Source: Planctomycetota bacterium (GTDB lineage: Bacteria > Planctomycetota > Planctomycetia > Pirellulales > Pirellulaceae). Taken from it: a stretch of 64,000 nt of DNA. The stretch's first letter is position 1. Each line of letters starts with the position of its first letter. Shown in pieces: positions 54,147 through 63,654 of the stretch. Location of the stretch: NCBI GenBank assembly GCA_026692905.1, contig JAPLNL010000112.1, positions 38,865 through 102,864 of the forward strand, read 5' to 3'. A program made the position numbers and the translations under genes. The notes beneath the pieces are model-generated. The model worked only from the letters and a program-made list of their open reading frames with translations, ran no database searches and was not told where the DNA came from.

Positions 54147-55238
54147 TCACACGTTGAACAAGAAGTGACAAATATCACCGTCCTGCATCACATACGTCTT
54201 TCCTTCTGTCCGAAGCTTGCCTGCCAACCGGATTTCCTTTTCAGTGCCGTACTTTTCCAAATCGTCCAGCGAGAAGACTTCGCAGCGGATGAATCCCCGT
54301 TCAAAATCGCTGTGAATCACACCAGCTCCTTGTGGTGCAGTCGCTCCAATAGGAACCGTCCAGGCTCGCACTTCCTTTTCGCCAGCAGTGAAATAACTTT
54401 GCAACCCTAACGTCTCATAGGCCTTGCGTGCAATCGTGTGCAACGCTGGCTCCTCCAGCCCGACCGCCTTCAACATTTCCGTCCGGTCCGGCTCATCTAA
54501 CTCTGCGATCTCGGCTTCCAATTTGGCGCAAACCGGTACAACCTGCGCCCCGACGTTTTCGGCAAAGGCTCGAATCTTGGTGACCAACTCGCTCGCGCCA
54601 TGCAAATCGGAGTCGTCCACGTTGGCGATGTACAGAATCGGCTTGGCCGTCATCAATCCGTAGCTAGAAATCGCCTTGGCTTCGGTTTCTTCCAGCTTTA
54701 GCTTTCTCAGGGGCAACTCTTTGTTCAAGTGCTCCATGCAATGCTGAATGGCAGTCACTCGCAACTTGGCTTCCTTGTCGCCACTTCGAGCCGAACGCTC
54801 CGCTTTGGGCAACGCGTTTTCCAAAGTTTGAATATCGGAAAACATCAACTCCATTTCGATGGTCTCAATGTCCGAAAGCGGATCGACCTTGCCACCGACG
54901 TGAATCACGTCTGGGTCAACGAAACAGCGAACCACTTGCAAAATAGCGTCCACCTCGCGAATGTGACTCAAGAACTTGTTGCCAAGCCCCTGCCCCTCGC
55001 TTGCACCTTTGACGATGCCTGCGATATCCACCAATTTGAGCATCGCCGGAATGACTTTTTGCGGGCCAACCAATTTCGCAATGCGGTTCAATCGATCGTC
55101 CGGCACGCTGATGATCCCTTCGTTGGGATCGATCGTGCAAAACGGATAGTTTGCAGCTTGGGCCGATTGCGAACCGGTCAAAGCATTGAACAGGGTACTT
55201 TTGCCTACGTTCGGTAGGCCTACGATTCCAGCTTCCAT
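54147..55238 (-). CDS. ychF: Ribosome-associated ATPase YchF
   Basis: 363 residues, the full length. G1 [43 protein letters not shown] and the C-terminal TGS domain ([29 protein letters not shown]) match. An Obg-related ATPase on ribosomes. Start 16 bases after the lysS stop. Confidence 0.95.
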   Translation of the reverse strand: MEAGIVGLPNVGKSTLFNALTGSQSAQAANYPFCTIDPNEGIISVPDDRLNRIAKLVGPQKVIPAMLKLVDIAGIVKGASEGQGLGNKFLSHIREVDAILQVVRCFVDPDVIHVGGKVDPLSDIETIEMELMFSDIQTLENALPKAERSARSGDKEAKLRVTAIQHCMEHLNKELPLRKLKLEETEAKAISSYGLMTAKPILYIANVDDSDLHGASELVTKIRAFAENVGAQVVPVCAKLEAEIAELDEPDRTEMLKAVGLEEPALHTIARKAYETLGLQSYFTAGEKEVRAWTVPIGATAPQGAGVIHSDFERGFIRCEVFSLDDLEKYGTEKEIRLAGKLRTEGKTYVMQDGDICHFLFNV

Positions 55239-55254
55239 TTTTAGATCGGTCGTC

Positions 55255-56844
55255 CTAGTTTTCGTGACGCAAGAGTGGGAACAAAATAACGTCGCGAATA
55301 CTACGCGAGTTGGTAAGCAACATGATCAATCGATCGATTCCGATGCCCAAGCCGCCCGCTGGTGGCATGCCATATCGCAATGCACGGACAAAGTCGTGGT
55401 CCATCTTGGCCATCGAGTCCTCTTCGGCCATTCCGTCTAATTGCGTTCGGAACAGCTTTTCCTGAAGGATCGGGTCATTGAGCTCAGTATAAGCATTTGC
55501 CAATTCCATTCCATGTATGAACATCTCAAAACGCTCCGCAATCTCAGGATGGCCATCCTTTCGCTTGGTGAGTGGGCAGATACTAGCCGGATAGTCGATT
55601 ACGAAAATCGGGCCAATCAACTTGTCCTCGACTTTTTCCTCAAAGACTTCGCTAACCACCACATCCGGGTGTTTTCCTGCAGGATTGAGACCGATTTTCT
55701 TGGCCAACGCCGCCACACCTTCCGTGTCCGACATTTTGAGACCAGTATGCTCCTCGAACAAACTGCCGTAAGTGCGGCGTTGGAACGGAGGAGTGAAATC
55801 GATATCGAGATCGCCCCACTTGAGCTGATACCCTTGGCCTGTCGCTTGGATGGCATCGCAAATAATCTGTTGCGTCAAGTCCATCATTGTTTCGTAATTT
55901 GCGTAAGCCCAATAAAGCTCAATCATCGTGAATTCTGGGTTGTGCTTGGGGCTGATCCCTTCGTTGCGATAGACACGCCCCATTTCGTAGACGCGCTCGA
56001 TACCGCCAACCATCAGTCGCTTCAGATGCAACTCGAGTGCAATTCGCAAGTACAATTGCATATCGAGCGCGTTGTGATGCGTCACGAAGGGCTTGGCTGC
56101 CGCACCGCCAGCGATCGTATGCAGCGTCGGTCCCTCTACCTCAACGAATTGGTGCGTCGCCAACGTCGCGCGAATCGAATGAATGATCTTGGTTCGCTTG
56201 AGGAACGTCTCCAACGAATCGGTGTTGTACGTCAGGTCGACGTACCGCATGCGCTGTCGCAGCTCGGCATCTTGCAAACCGGCATGCTTCTCCGGTGGTG
56301 GCTCGAGTGTCTTAGTCATGAAGTGGAGCCGGGTTGCGATGACGGTCAGTTCACCTGTGTTGGTACGACCGAGTCGACCATCGATTCCAACCAAATCGCC
56401 GAAGTCCAAGAGTTTGGCCAAGTCGAAATCTGCGTCAGGCACTTGGCCTTTGGCGATCATGATCTGAATGTCGCCCGTCCAATCGCGAATGTTGAGAAAG
56501 AAAAGCTTGCCGGCGGTTCGCAAGAGCATGATTCGACCAGCGACGCGGACTTCGGGGCCGATTTCTTCGCCGGCGCCTTGGCTAGTTTTCCAAGCTTTGT
56601 AGTCGATCGGTTCCGCGCCCGGCAATTTTGCAGCGTCAAAATCGGGGAGTGGAACGACCGTCCCATCCTCTTTTTTGAATTGCACTTGGCTTGCCATTTC
56701 GCGAACTGGGCCGTTAAAAGTGCGGTTGTCGAACCGAGCACCCCACGGATCCAAGCCGAGAGCTTCAATTTTCTTAAGTTTTTCAAGCCTTGCAGCCTGG
56801 TGAACCCCTAAACCGGTGTTGTCTTGATCCTGAGAATCGGCCAT
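55255..56844 (-). CDS. lysS: Lysyl-tRNA synthetase, class II
   Basis: 529 residues. OB-fold anticodon domain (about 80-190), motif 1 onward RMRYVDL, motif 2 [28 protein letters not shown] and motif 3 [27 protein letters not shown]. Full length. A long open frame on the opposite strand (55441-56811) is a shadow. Confidence 0.96.
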   Translation of the reverse strand: MADSQDQDNTGLGVHQAARLEKLKKIEALGLDPWGARFDNRTFNGPVREMASQVQFKKEDGTVVPLPDFDAAKLPGAEPIDYKAWKTSQGAGEEIGPEVRVAGRIMLLRTAGKLFFLNIRDWTGDIQIMIAKGQVPDADFDLAKLLDFGDLVGIDGRLGRTNTGELTVIATRLHFMTKTLEPPPEKHAGLQDAELRQRMRYVDLTYNTDSLETFLKRTKIIHSIRATLATHQFVEVEGPTLHTIAGGAAAKPFVTHHNALDMQLYLRIALELHLKRLMVGGIERVYEMGRVYRNEGISPKHNPEFTMIELYWAYANYETMMDLTQQIICDAIQATGQGYQLKWGDLDIDFTPPFQRRTYGSLFEEHTGLKMSDTEGVAALAKKIGLNPAGKHPDVVVSEVFEEKVEDKLIGPIFVIDYPASICPLTKRKDGHPEIAERFEMFIHGMELANAYTELNDPILQEKLFRTQLDGMAEEDSMAKMDHDFVRALRYGMPPAGGLGIGIDRLIMLLTNSRSIRDVILFPLLRHEN

Positions 56845-56903
56845 GTTTGAGCAGTTGCGAGTGAATTGAATAAGTAAGAAGGTGCAGATTGTAGGAAAAA
56901 GTG

Positions 56904-57359
56904 ATGGAAAACCAAGCAGTCAAACCGCCAATGATCTTAATTGTCGAAAACGACCCGCTTTTGCTGACCGGAATGTCCGCAATTTTGGATCAAAAGGGCT
57001 ACCGATGTTTTTTGGCGAGGGAGACTTCGGTCGGCCTGAAAGCCACGCAGGCGATGACATTTGATCTCATTGTTCTGTCTTTTGGACGAGATGCGATCCA
57101 AGCGGCCAACGATGCCTGTCTTTTGCGAGGGCTGGACACAACGCGTGAGCTTCCGGTTCTCTTTTTGGCCGAAACCTTTGAACCGTCTTGGATCGAACCT
57201 TTGAATCTCGCCGGCGGCGTGTATTGCCTGCCGAAACCCTTCGATCCTGAGGTTTTCCTCGATTTGGCGGACAAAGCGCTGTGCCTCCCCCACCTGGCAG
57301 TGGCTAAAGTCGCTCCCCCCAAAGCGCACTTTGCCAAAGACTGGGTGCGGCTAAGCTGA
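56904..57359 (+). CDS. Receiver-like protein lacking the phospho-acceptor Asp
   Basis: 151 residues, a lone receiver domain. MILIVENDPLLLTGM gives the acidic pair, LPKPFDPEVFLDL gives the conserved Lys, but the strand that normally ends in Asp reads DLIVLSFGRD, with Ser59 in that place. So it probably does not take up phosphate in the usual way and may work as a fixed-state or binding module. No output domain. AGGAAAAA lies before ATG 56904; a GTG 3 bases earlier is possible. Stands alone, divergent from lysS. Confidence 0.7.
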   Translation: MENQAVKPPMILIVENDPLLLTGMSAILDQKGYRCFLARETSVGLKATQAMTFDLIVLSFGRDAIQAANDACLLRGLDTTRELPVLFLAETFEPSWIEPLNLAGGVYCLPKPFDPEVFLDLADKALCLPHLAVAKVAPPKAHFAKDWVRLS

Positions 57360-57387
57360 GCAAATCGTCATGTGTTTTACCACTCAA

Positions 57388-57440
57388 TGAGCCGTTGGGC
57401 ACTAGTGAGCAACATTGGATAAAGCCGCCTGAAGGCGGTA
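57388..57440. terminator. Family A fragment and small hairpin between convergent genes
   Basis: AGCCGTTGGGC is a family A fragment (57388 on). CCGCC-TGAA-GGCGG (about 57427-57439) is a stable small hairpin just past the PPC gene end. It may terminate transcription from the minus strand. Confidence 0.4.
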
Positions 57441-57449
57441 CACCAGCCG

Positions 57450-59609
57450 CTACCGTACGACGGTGATTTTAACCGGACGTTCGCAAAACGTGTGCTTCAT
57501 TACGAAGTTGATCGATACGTGCACGTTGATCGGGGCGAGTTGTTGTGAAATCGCAGGTGCGTCCGCCGCCGCCTTGAGCGTGATGTAGCCTTTGGTATCC
57601 ACGGCAGTGAGCAATGTTTTGCTGCTGGCAATGTCGACCGTCACTCCCTTAGGAAGGCTATTCCCATACGGTTGTTCAAGATGCTGGTAAATCATGTCCA
57701 ATGTCACATTGCCCTTGAAGTCAGGAGCCCGTTCAATCTCGACATCAATCCGTTGCGACTCGCCCGGCCGCAATTCGATATCCGTCTTGCTCAACGTGAT
57801 TTTTCTCACGTCACCAGGTTCCGCTACGGAAATGGTATGCATTTCGACCGGATAGTTTCCACGCCCTCCACCAGGTGAATAGTACTCCTGAAAGACGGTC
57901 CCGTAACTTACGAGAGCCTTTTCCTCTTTGCCTGGCGAAACAAGAACAGCTCGCCCTAAAACTTGGATGTTCGAAACTCCCTTGGGAGCATCCGTGGCCG
58001 CCGTAAAATGAATCATTCCATCGTTGAGTTCGGACGGGATTCGACCAGGGATCGCCGTTACTCCAGACGGTAAACCTTCTACCTCCAATTGAATCTCACC
58101 TGTGAAGCCGTTCTTCCTCAAGGTGCGAACATAGATCACGCCCCCCATGCCTGGCGAAAGCAGCGTCTTGTCGGTGTCGACCTCGAGCAAAAAATAGGGC
58201 CCGGCCCGCGTCGCTTCGACCGCATAAGTAAACGACGGTCCGCCTCGCTGATGGAGATCCTGTACTTCCAAAATATATTTGCCGTCGGCCGGTGCTGTCC
58301 AATTTTCCAGAATGGAATCGGAACTGATCACGCGTTGGTAAGTTGCATCATCGGCTTCGGAGATAAGGCCCCCTTGTTCGTTGGTGATTCGAATCTTGGG
58401 GTCCAGGCCCGATTGAAGTCTTCTTGCGAAAACCTCAAACGTAAACTTCTCCTGCACTTTTGCTTCAAAAACAAATTTATCACTTTCTCCCGGAGTGCTA
58501 ATGACTCCTGCCACAACCGCAGGAATGGAAAAAGGTGTGGAAGCCGATTGCGTTGCGGGAGGCTGCGTCCCGTCCGTTGCCGCCGCTTGCGAAGACGGAG
58601 CAATTTGTACATTCTCTACAATTACAAGGCCGGATGCCGCGGAATTTAGAACAAAGAACTCGTTGGTCGGCTGTTCATTCCAAAAAGTAGCAACGGTAGC
58701 AATCTTATTTTGAAGCCTAGTTTCTGGCAAAGTCACTTGCGCTAGAGTTGCCCCTACATTGAAGCCAATCAAGTTCATCGGCGTTTGAGCTGCACCACGG
58801 ATCAGAACCGGAGGAAACGCTTGAGTGACAAACGGCCGTCCGTTCACTTCGATCGAATAAGTCCAGTCGACGTTACCTTGATAACGCACGTCGCGAACCT
58901 CCAATAGATACTCGCCCGCCTGAGCGAATGTATAGTTGAGGAGCGGATCGCCCGCATAATAGTTATCGCTAGCAGCAACCGTTGCACCTTGGGCGGTTCT
59001 CAGCGTGATTCTCGGGTCGACTCGAGTTTGCATATCATGCAATCGATTCTGAAGCCTTTGCGAACGAACATGAAAAGTCAGACATGAACCCGCTTCAACA
59101 GAAAAACGATACCAATCCACATCTTCCCCTTTTTCGATCGTCCCACAAAGCGTCGACGGAACCGCAAACGTCTGTGCTTTGTCCAGAGTGTCGTTTTCAG
59201 CCGATTCCGATACAACCGGGTCGCGAGCGATGACCAATTGCCCCAGCGTACTAACACCGTGCGGCGTCATGACTCGAAAGTCTCTCACACCGGGTAACGC
59301 GTCCGCAGAGACCGTGAATTTCAATTTGCATTTAGAACCCATGACATCGTTCTTGGCGCGGTCCTCCGGCGTCTCCTTTTCGTTGGGGATGATTTCGCCA
59401 ATGACCCCAACGCCATTTACCAGTATTTGACCCGCACCGGCCAAGTTGTACCGTGCGCTCAGTTCATGTTCCGTAGTCTGACCGATTTGGGCCGCTGCCG
59501 GCTTGAGACTCATTAACATCGGGTACGAGTTGTTCGTTTGGGCGCGTAGATGCCCTGAAGCCAAAGCGACGAATAAGGCAACAGCCGAGAATCGACAACG
59601 AACAATCAA
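57450..59609 (-). CDS. Secreted protein with two PPC domains
   Basis: 719 residues from a TTG 2 bases after the upstream stop; an ATG at 59654 is the alternative and would overlap the upstream gene by 43 bases. Signal peptide FSAVALFVALASGHLRAQ. PPC-type (pre-peptidase C-terminal) beta-sandwich at about 130-240 (VDWYRFSVEAGSCLTFHV; YLLEVRDVRYQGN) and again about 370-480 (DKFVFEAKVQEKFTFEVFA; KYILEVQDLHQRGG). The rest is beta-rich Ig-like. No protease domain, so a binding or structural role. Third gene of the DUF1501 operon. Confidence 0.75.
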   Translation of the reverse strand: MIVRCRFSAVALFVALASGHLRAQTNNSYPMLMSLKPAAAQIGQTTEHELSARYNLAGAGQILVNGVGVIGEIIPNEKETPEDRAKNDVMGSKCKLKFTVSADALPGVRDFRVMTPHGVSTLGQLVIARDPVVSESAENDTLDKAQTFAVPSTLCGTIEKGEDVDWYRFSVEAGSCLTFHVRSQRLQNRLHDMQTRVDPRITLRTAQGATVAASDNYYAGDPLLNYTFAQAGEYLLEVRDVRYQGNVDWTYSIEVNGRPFVTQAFPPVLIRGAAQTPMNLIGFNVGATLAQVTLPETRLQNKIATVATFWNEQPTNEFFVLNSAASGLVIVENVQIAPSSQAAATDGTQPPATQSASTPFSIPAVVAGVISTPGESDKFVFEAKVQEKFTFEVFARRLQSGLDPKIRITNEQGGLISEADDATYQRVISSDSILENWTAPADGKYILEVQDLHQRGGPSFTYAVEATRAGPYFLLEVDTDKTLLSPGMGGVIYVRTLRKNGFTGEIQLEVEGLPSGVTAIPGRIPSELNDGMIHFTAATDAPKGVSNIQVLGRAVLVSPGKEEKALVSYGTVFQEYYSPGGGRGNYPVEMHTISVAEPGDVRKITLSKTDIELRPGESQRIDVEIERAPDFKGNVTLDMIYQHLEQPYGNSLPKGVTVDIASSKTLLTAVDTKGYITLKAAADAPAISQQLAPINVHVSINFVMKHTFCERPVKITVVR

Positions 59610-59611
59610 CT

Positions 59612-62326
59612 TTAGTGGACAAACAAAAACTGTTTGGAATTGATCAGTGCCCATAGTAGGTCCTGGTAGGCTTCGGTAGGAGAGGGACTTGATGCGACCA
59701 AACTTTTTGCCGCCTCCAATTCGTTCGGTAACGCTGGGCGACTCAATGCTGACAGATACAGCTCTTGAATCCTCGCTTCATCGGATACAGTGGCGGCAAC
59801 CAGTTTGGCAACGCGACCGTTTGCGTCCGCCAATTTCGTTGCCAAGATATCGCCGTTGAGCGTATGCAATGCTTGCGATAAGTTTTCGTCGGGAGTACGT
59901 TCGCATTCACAGACAGAAGCCCTTTTCGGCTTGCCAAAGACCATCAAAAACGGATTGACGGTGTTGGCGTCGGGCAGCTCGATTGCTCTCGTACCTAGAG
60001 GCAAGCTTGGGTGTTTGGTCATGACCCCCGTCGCGAAATCGATTCCGTCTAGAAGAGCTTCAGCACTGAGTCGCTTTACTTTGTAGTGACTGTAGAAGCG
60101 CTCATCGATCACGTTTTCGACGGTGGGCTGAGAGTCCAATTGATAAAGCCGCGAGTTCATGATGGATCGCATCAATTGCTTGACATCGAACTTATTTGCT
60201 CGAAGGTCAGCCACCAATGCTTCCATCAACGCGACATTCGACGGCGGATTGGTGGAACGCAAATCATCGATGGGGTCAACGAGCCCGCGACCAAGAAGGT
60301 AGCCGACGTATCGGTTCACAATATTGCGTGCGAACAGTTCGTTGTCGGTACCCGTCAGCCACTTTGACAATGCAACACGGCGATCCTGCGGGTCGTCCAC
60401 TGGCTCCGCGAAGAGCGGCGTTGGTTTCATGACGGCACCTGTTTTTGGATGAGTGACTTCACCACCGGAGTTAACCGTTACAACCGTCTCGCCTCCAAAA
60501 ACTCCGAATTCAGAGCTGCCTTTGTTGCCGACACGTGCGAAAAACGCAGCGAAACCATAGTAGTCGGACTGGCTGTAGCGTTCGTAGGGGTGATGGTGGC
60601 ATTTGGCGCACTGCAAACGTGTTCCCAAAAACAATTGAGCAGTCGACTCAGCGAGGTCTGGAGGATTGCTGGCAATGCGATAGTAATTGGCGGGACCGTT
60701 AGAGAAGATAGAGCCCTTGGCAGTGACCAACTCGTGCACAAACTGATCCATCGGCTTGTTCGTCCGAAAGGAATCGCGGAGCCAGTTGTGCATCGCCCAC
60801 ATTCCGCTTTCGCCCACAACCGTACTGTTGTTGCGAATTAAGTCCGCCCACTTCAAACTCCAAAATGCAGCATAGGCATCCGTATGCTTTGCCGCGGCCG
60901 GATCGCTTGAAAAGCCCAAGAGTGTGTCGATCAGTTTGTGACGTTTGTCCGGCTCCGTTGACTCAAGAAATGCTTTGGCTTGATCTAAGCTCGGAAGGGT
61001 ACCGATGGCATCCAAATAAACGCGGCGCAAAAACGTCGCGTCATCACAAAGCCCAGATGGACTTAGCCCCAGCTCACGAAACTTAGTCGCTGCATGTTCA
61101 TCGATGTAGTTTTGTGACTGCCAGTTGGCCAGGTTTGCTTGATCGGAAAACGGAACGACCAAGGTGGCTACTTGAGCATGCCCCGCAAAGCGAACCATCA
61201 GCGCTCCTTGCCCTTTTCCTGTAGCCTTGGCGAGCCCTTGTCGGCTAACACTCAGCACCGACTCATCCATACTGTCAAAGCGGACCAAGCTAGTTACGTC
61301 TCGGACGCGGCCATTGGAGTATTCAGCTAAGACTCGCAATTGCTGAAGCTCACCCACTGCGATCACGCGCTGTGCGGGAGTTATCGTTATTTTGGCGACA
61401 CTAGGGGCTTGCAAATCCGGTTTCACTGCCCCGGATGATATCCAGGCCTTGATCGTCTCGAATTCGTTGCTTCCCATGGGCAATCGCTCACCACCACCAT
61501 GGGCGATAGCAATTGATGCTTTCTTTAAAATGAGACTGTCTTCAGGACTGGCCAGCGAGATGCGCCGACCTCGCGATTGGACAGTCATGGCGTTGTAATC
61601 CATCATTGGGTCGAATCCCATGACAGACAGCGTGAAGCCACCTTTGCCATATTGGCTAGCATGGCAACTACCTGAGTTGCATCCTGCTCGATAGAGTACA
61701 GGCTGAATATCGTTAACAAAGTCAATTTGAGGGACAGGCAAATTTCCTTGGACATGAATGGGGACGGCCTTTGTGGTCCCACCTATCGTAACTTGCAACT
61801 CTGCGTCACCGTTTGCAACCGAGGTTAAGCGTCCGCTTGCGTCCACTTTGCAGATCGCTGGATTTGAGGAAACGTAAACAGCTTGGCTTGTCAGATCGTT
61901 AGCCCGTGTGAGGTCTAATGTTTGAGTTGCATTTGGTCTGGTTACCAATACCTGTAACGTTTCAAAGTTGCTTTGGAGCAGAATGGAAGGAGGATCAACG
62001 ATCCAGTCGTCAGCTGTTGCTGTGTTGGACTGGCTGAAGCAGAATGCGGCGCACGCTGCAAACAGCAGAATTAAATGATAAACCGCAGTTGGCTCTACCC
62101 GTGTTAGCGGAACTGAGATGGGGGCTTGTTGATTTAATACTTGTCTAAATGTATTTCGTTTAACAGTCAGCCGTAAGCGTTCTGTCAAAGAAGCTAAGTA
62201 CGCCTTCGGCTGACTGTTAAACGAACAAAACAACAAGGCGCAAGCCGCCCGGTGACGCAATCCGGAGATGTTGCGTCCTGCCTTTACTATTCCCAAAGGG
62301 AGCGATTGCATTGTTGCGTCCCCCAT
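59612..62326 (-). CDS. DUF1549/DUF1553 protein with a Big_2 domain
   Basis: 904 residues from an ATG that overlaps the DUF1501 stop (TAATG). Signal-like helix only at about 84-100 (VYHLILLFAACAAFCFS), so the N-terminus is unusually long; residues 35-57 are read through a family D palindrome. After it come a Big_2-like domain (about 105-195), a GCNSGSCHA heme-like site, a DUF1549 domain (LQCAKCHHHPYERYS gives CXXCH) and DUF1553 at the end (SLYLGTRAIELP-like region, ARNIVNRYVGYLLGRGLVDPIDDLRSTNP). Planctomycete surface or periplasmic protein, role unknown. Confidence 0.82.
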   Translation of the reverse strand: MGDATMQSLPLGIVKAGRNISGLRHRAACALLFCSFNSQPKAYLASLTERLRLTVKRNTFRQVLNQQAPISVPLTRVEPTAVYHLILLFAACAAFCFSQSNTATADDWIVDPPSILLQSNFETLQVLVTRPNATQTLDLTRANDLTSQAVYVSSNPAICKVDASGRLTSVANGDAELQVTIGGTTKAVPIHVQGNLPVPQIDFVNDIQPVLYRAGCNSGSCHASQYGKGGFTLSVMGFDPMMDYNAMTVQSRGRRISLASPEDSLILKKASIAIAHGGGERLPMGSNEFETIKAWISSGAVKPDLQAPSVAKITITPAQRVIAVGELQQLRVLAEYSNGRVRDVTSLVRFDSMDESVLSVSRQGLAKATGKGQGALMVRFAGHAQVATLVVPFSDQANLANWQSQNYIDEHAATKFRELGLSPSGLCDDATFLRRVYLDAIGTLPSLDQAKAFLESTEPDKRHKLIDTLLGFSSDPAAAKHTDAYAAFWSLKWADLIRNNSTVVGESGMWAMHNWLRDSFRTNKPMDQFVHELVTAKGSIFSNGPANYYRIASNPPDLAESTAQLFLGTRLQCAKCHHHPYERYSQSDYYGFAAFFARVGNKGSSEFGVFGGETVVTVNSGGEVTHPKTGAVMKPTPLFAEPVDDPQDRRVALSKWLTGTDNELFARNIVNRYVGYLLGRGLVDPIDDLRSTNPPSNVALMEALVADLRANKFDVKQLMRSIMNSRLYQLDSQPTVENVIDERFYSHYKVKRLSAEALLDGIDFATGVMTKHPSLPLGTRAIELPDANTVNPFLMVFGKPKRASVCECERTPDENLSQALHTLNGDILATKLADANGRVAKLVAATVSDEARIQELYLSALSRPALPNELEAAKSLVASSPSPTEAYQDLLWALINSKQFLFVH
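62157..62223. repeat. Palindromic repeat family D, copy 2, within the DUF1549 5' region
   Basis: CGTTTAACAGTCAGCCG and CGGCTGACTGTTAAACG are perfect 17-base arms about 33 bases apart. It falls inside the 5' codons of the DUF1549/1553 gene. Confidence 0.88.
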
Positions 62327-63654
62327 TAGATCCATTCCCGAACTGGTTCGCCTTCGATCAATCGAACGGGGCGTCCATCGGACGCTTGAACCGTCAGGTC
62401 CAGCGGAAGACCTAGCTTGTGATACATGGTCGCAACGATGTTTTCAGTAAAGTACTCTTGGCTCTTGGGAGCTCCACCCTCTGCATCGGTTTCTCCGATC
62501 ACCAATCCTCCAGGAACTCCCGCTCCTGCCATGACGACGAAGCCAGCAGTCGCCCAGTGATCGCGCCCGCTTGCAGGATTGATCTTTGGGGTTCGACCAA
62601 AGTCCGTCATCCAAACAACCAACGTCGTATCCAACAGTCCACGCTGTTCCAAATCGATCAGCAACTGTGGAAGAGCCTGGTCCACTTGGGGCATACGGTG
62701 CGTCTTGATGCCGTTAAAACAATCCGTGTGGTGGTCCCAACCTGGATCGCTAACGGTAACAAATCGGACGCCCGATTCCACCAATCTTCGCGCTAGCAAC
62801 ATGCGTTGGCCAAACGAAGTTCGACCATACTGATCTCGCAGCGCAGCTTCCTCGCTACCGATATCAAAGGCTCGCTTCGTTTCTGGCGCGGTGATCATTT
62901 TGAAGGCCGTCTTGTAGTGCTCGTCCATCGCATCAAACGCAATGGGCTGCGTATCAGCACGTCTTTGCATTTGATCCAGCTTGGCCAGGATATCACGCCT
63001 ACGATCGATGCGTCCAAGGTCGATATTGAGTGGTGGTGTGATGTCGCGAACCGAAAACTTATCGACGTTGGCTTCGGCATGGATCTCGAAGGGGCCATGT
63101 TCCAAACCAAGAATACCTGGCGTCCCGCCTTGAAAAGTTCTGTCAACGTGATTGCCGAGTTGGATGAACGGAGGTAGTGGGGATTTGAAGCCTTTTTCAT
63201 GGCTGACCACCGATCCGACACACGGATAAGCAACCGTAGGTGAATGAGGACGCCCCGACATGCACCATTGGTCGGCTGCGCCATGCCCAGCATTTTTGGG
63301 GTTCCAGCTTCGCATCAACGAGAATCGGCCAAGTTCTTTTGCAAGCCTTGGACAAATCTCCGTGAACTGGACACCTGGTATAACTGTGTTGATGGCGGCA
63401 AGCGGACCGCGAACGCCTTCGGAGGCCCTCGGTTTTGGGTCCAAGGTATCGTGATGACTAGTGCCGCCTTGTGTCCAAATGAAAATGCAATTCACATCCC
63501 TTTTGGCCTGTCCGGAATTGGCCATGGCTTGGGTTTGCCAAAGGAATTGAGGTACGGTTAGACCTAACGAGCCAAGACCAACGGAATTCAAAAAACCACG
63601 CCGGGATTGCAATTGCTTTTGGAACGAACCCAAAAAGCCTTCAGCAGAAGCCAT
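62326..63654 (-). CDS. DUF1501 Tat-exported protein
   Basis: 442 residues. Twin-arginine signal SRRGFLNSVGLGSLGLTVPQF, then the family's FIWTQGGTSHHDTLDPKP, MRSWNPKNAGHGAADQWCMSG and LLDTTLVVWMTDFGRTPKIN, a sulfatase-like alkaline-phosphatase-superfamily fold. Usually encoded beside DUF1549/1553, as here. First gene of a three-gene minus-strand operon. Confidence 0.92.
   Translation of the reverse strand: MASAEGFLGSFQKQLQSRRGFLNSVGLGSLGLTVPQFLWQTQAMANSGQAKRDVNCIFIWTQGGTSHHDTLDPKPRASEGVRGPLAAINTVIPGVQFTEICPRLAKELGRFSLMRSWNPKNAGHGAADQWCMSGRPHSPTVAYPCVGSVVSHEKGFKSPLPPFIQLGNHVDRTFQGGTPGILGLEHGPFEIHAEANVDKFSVRDITPPLNIDLGRIDRRRDILAKLDQMQRRADTQPIAFDAMDEHYKTAFKMITAPETKRAFDIGSEEAALRDQYGRTSFGQRMLLARRLVESGVRFVTVSDPGWDHHTDCFNGIKTHRMPQVDQALPQLLIDLEQRGLLDTTLVVWMTDFGRTPKINPASGRDHWATAGFVVMAGAGVPGGLVIGETDAEGGAPKSQEYFTENIVATMYHKLGLPLDLTVQASDGRPVRLIEGEPVREWI

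Noticed and set aside
55441..56811. 456-codon open frame on the + strand opposite lysS
   Set aside because: Fully antisense to a clear full-length lysyl-tRNA synthetase; its translation has no family sense and reflects codon bias of lysS.
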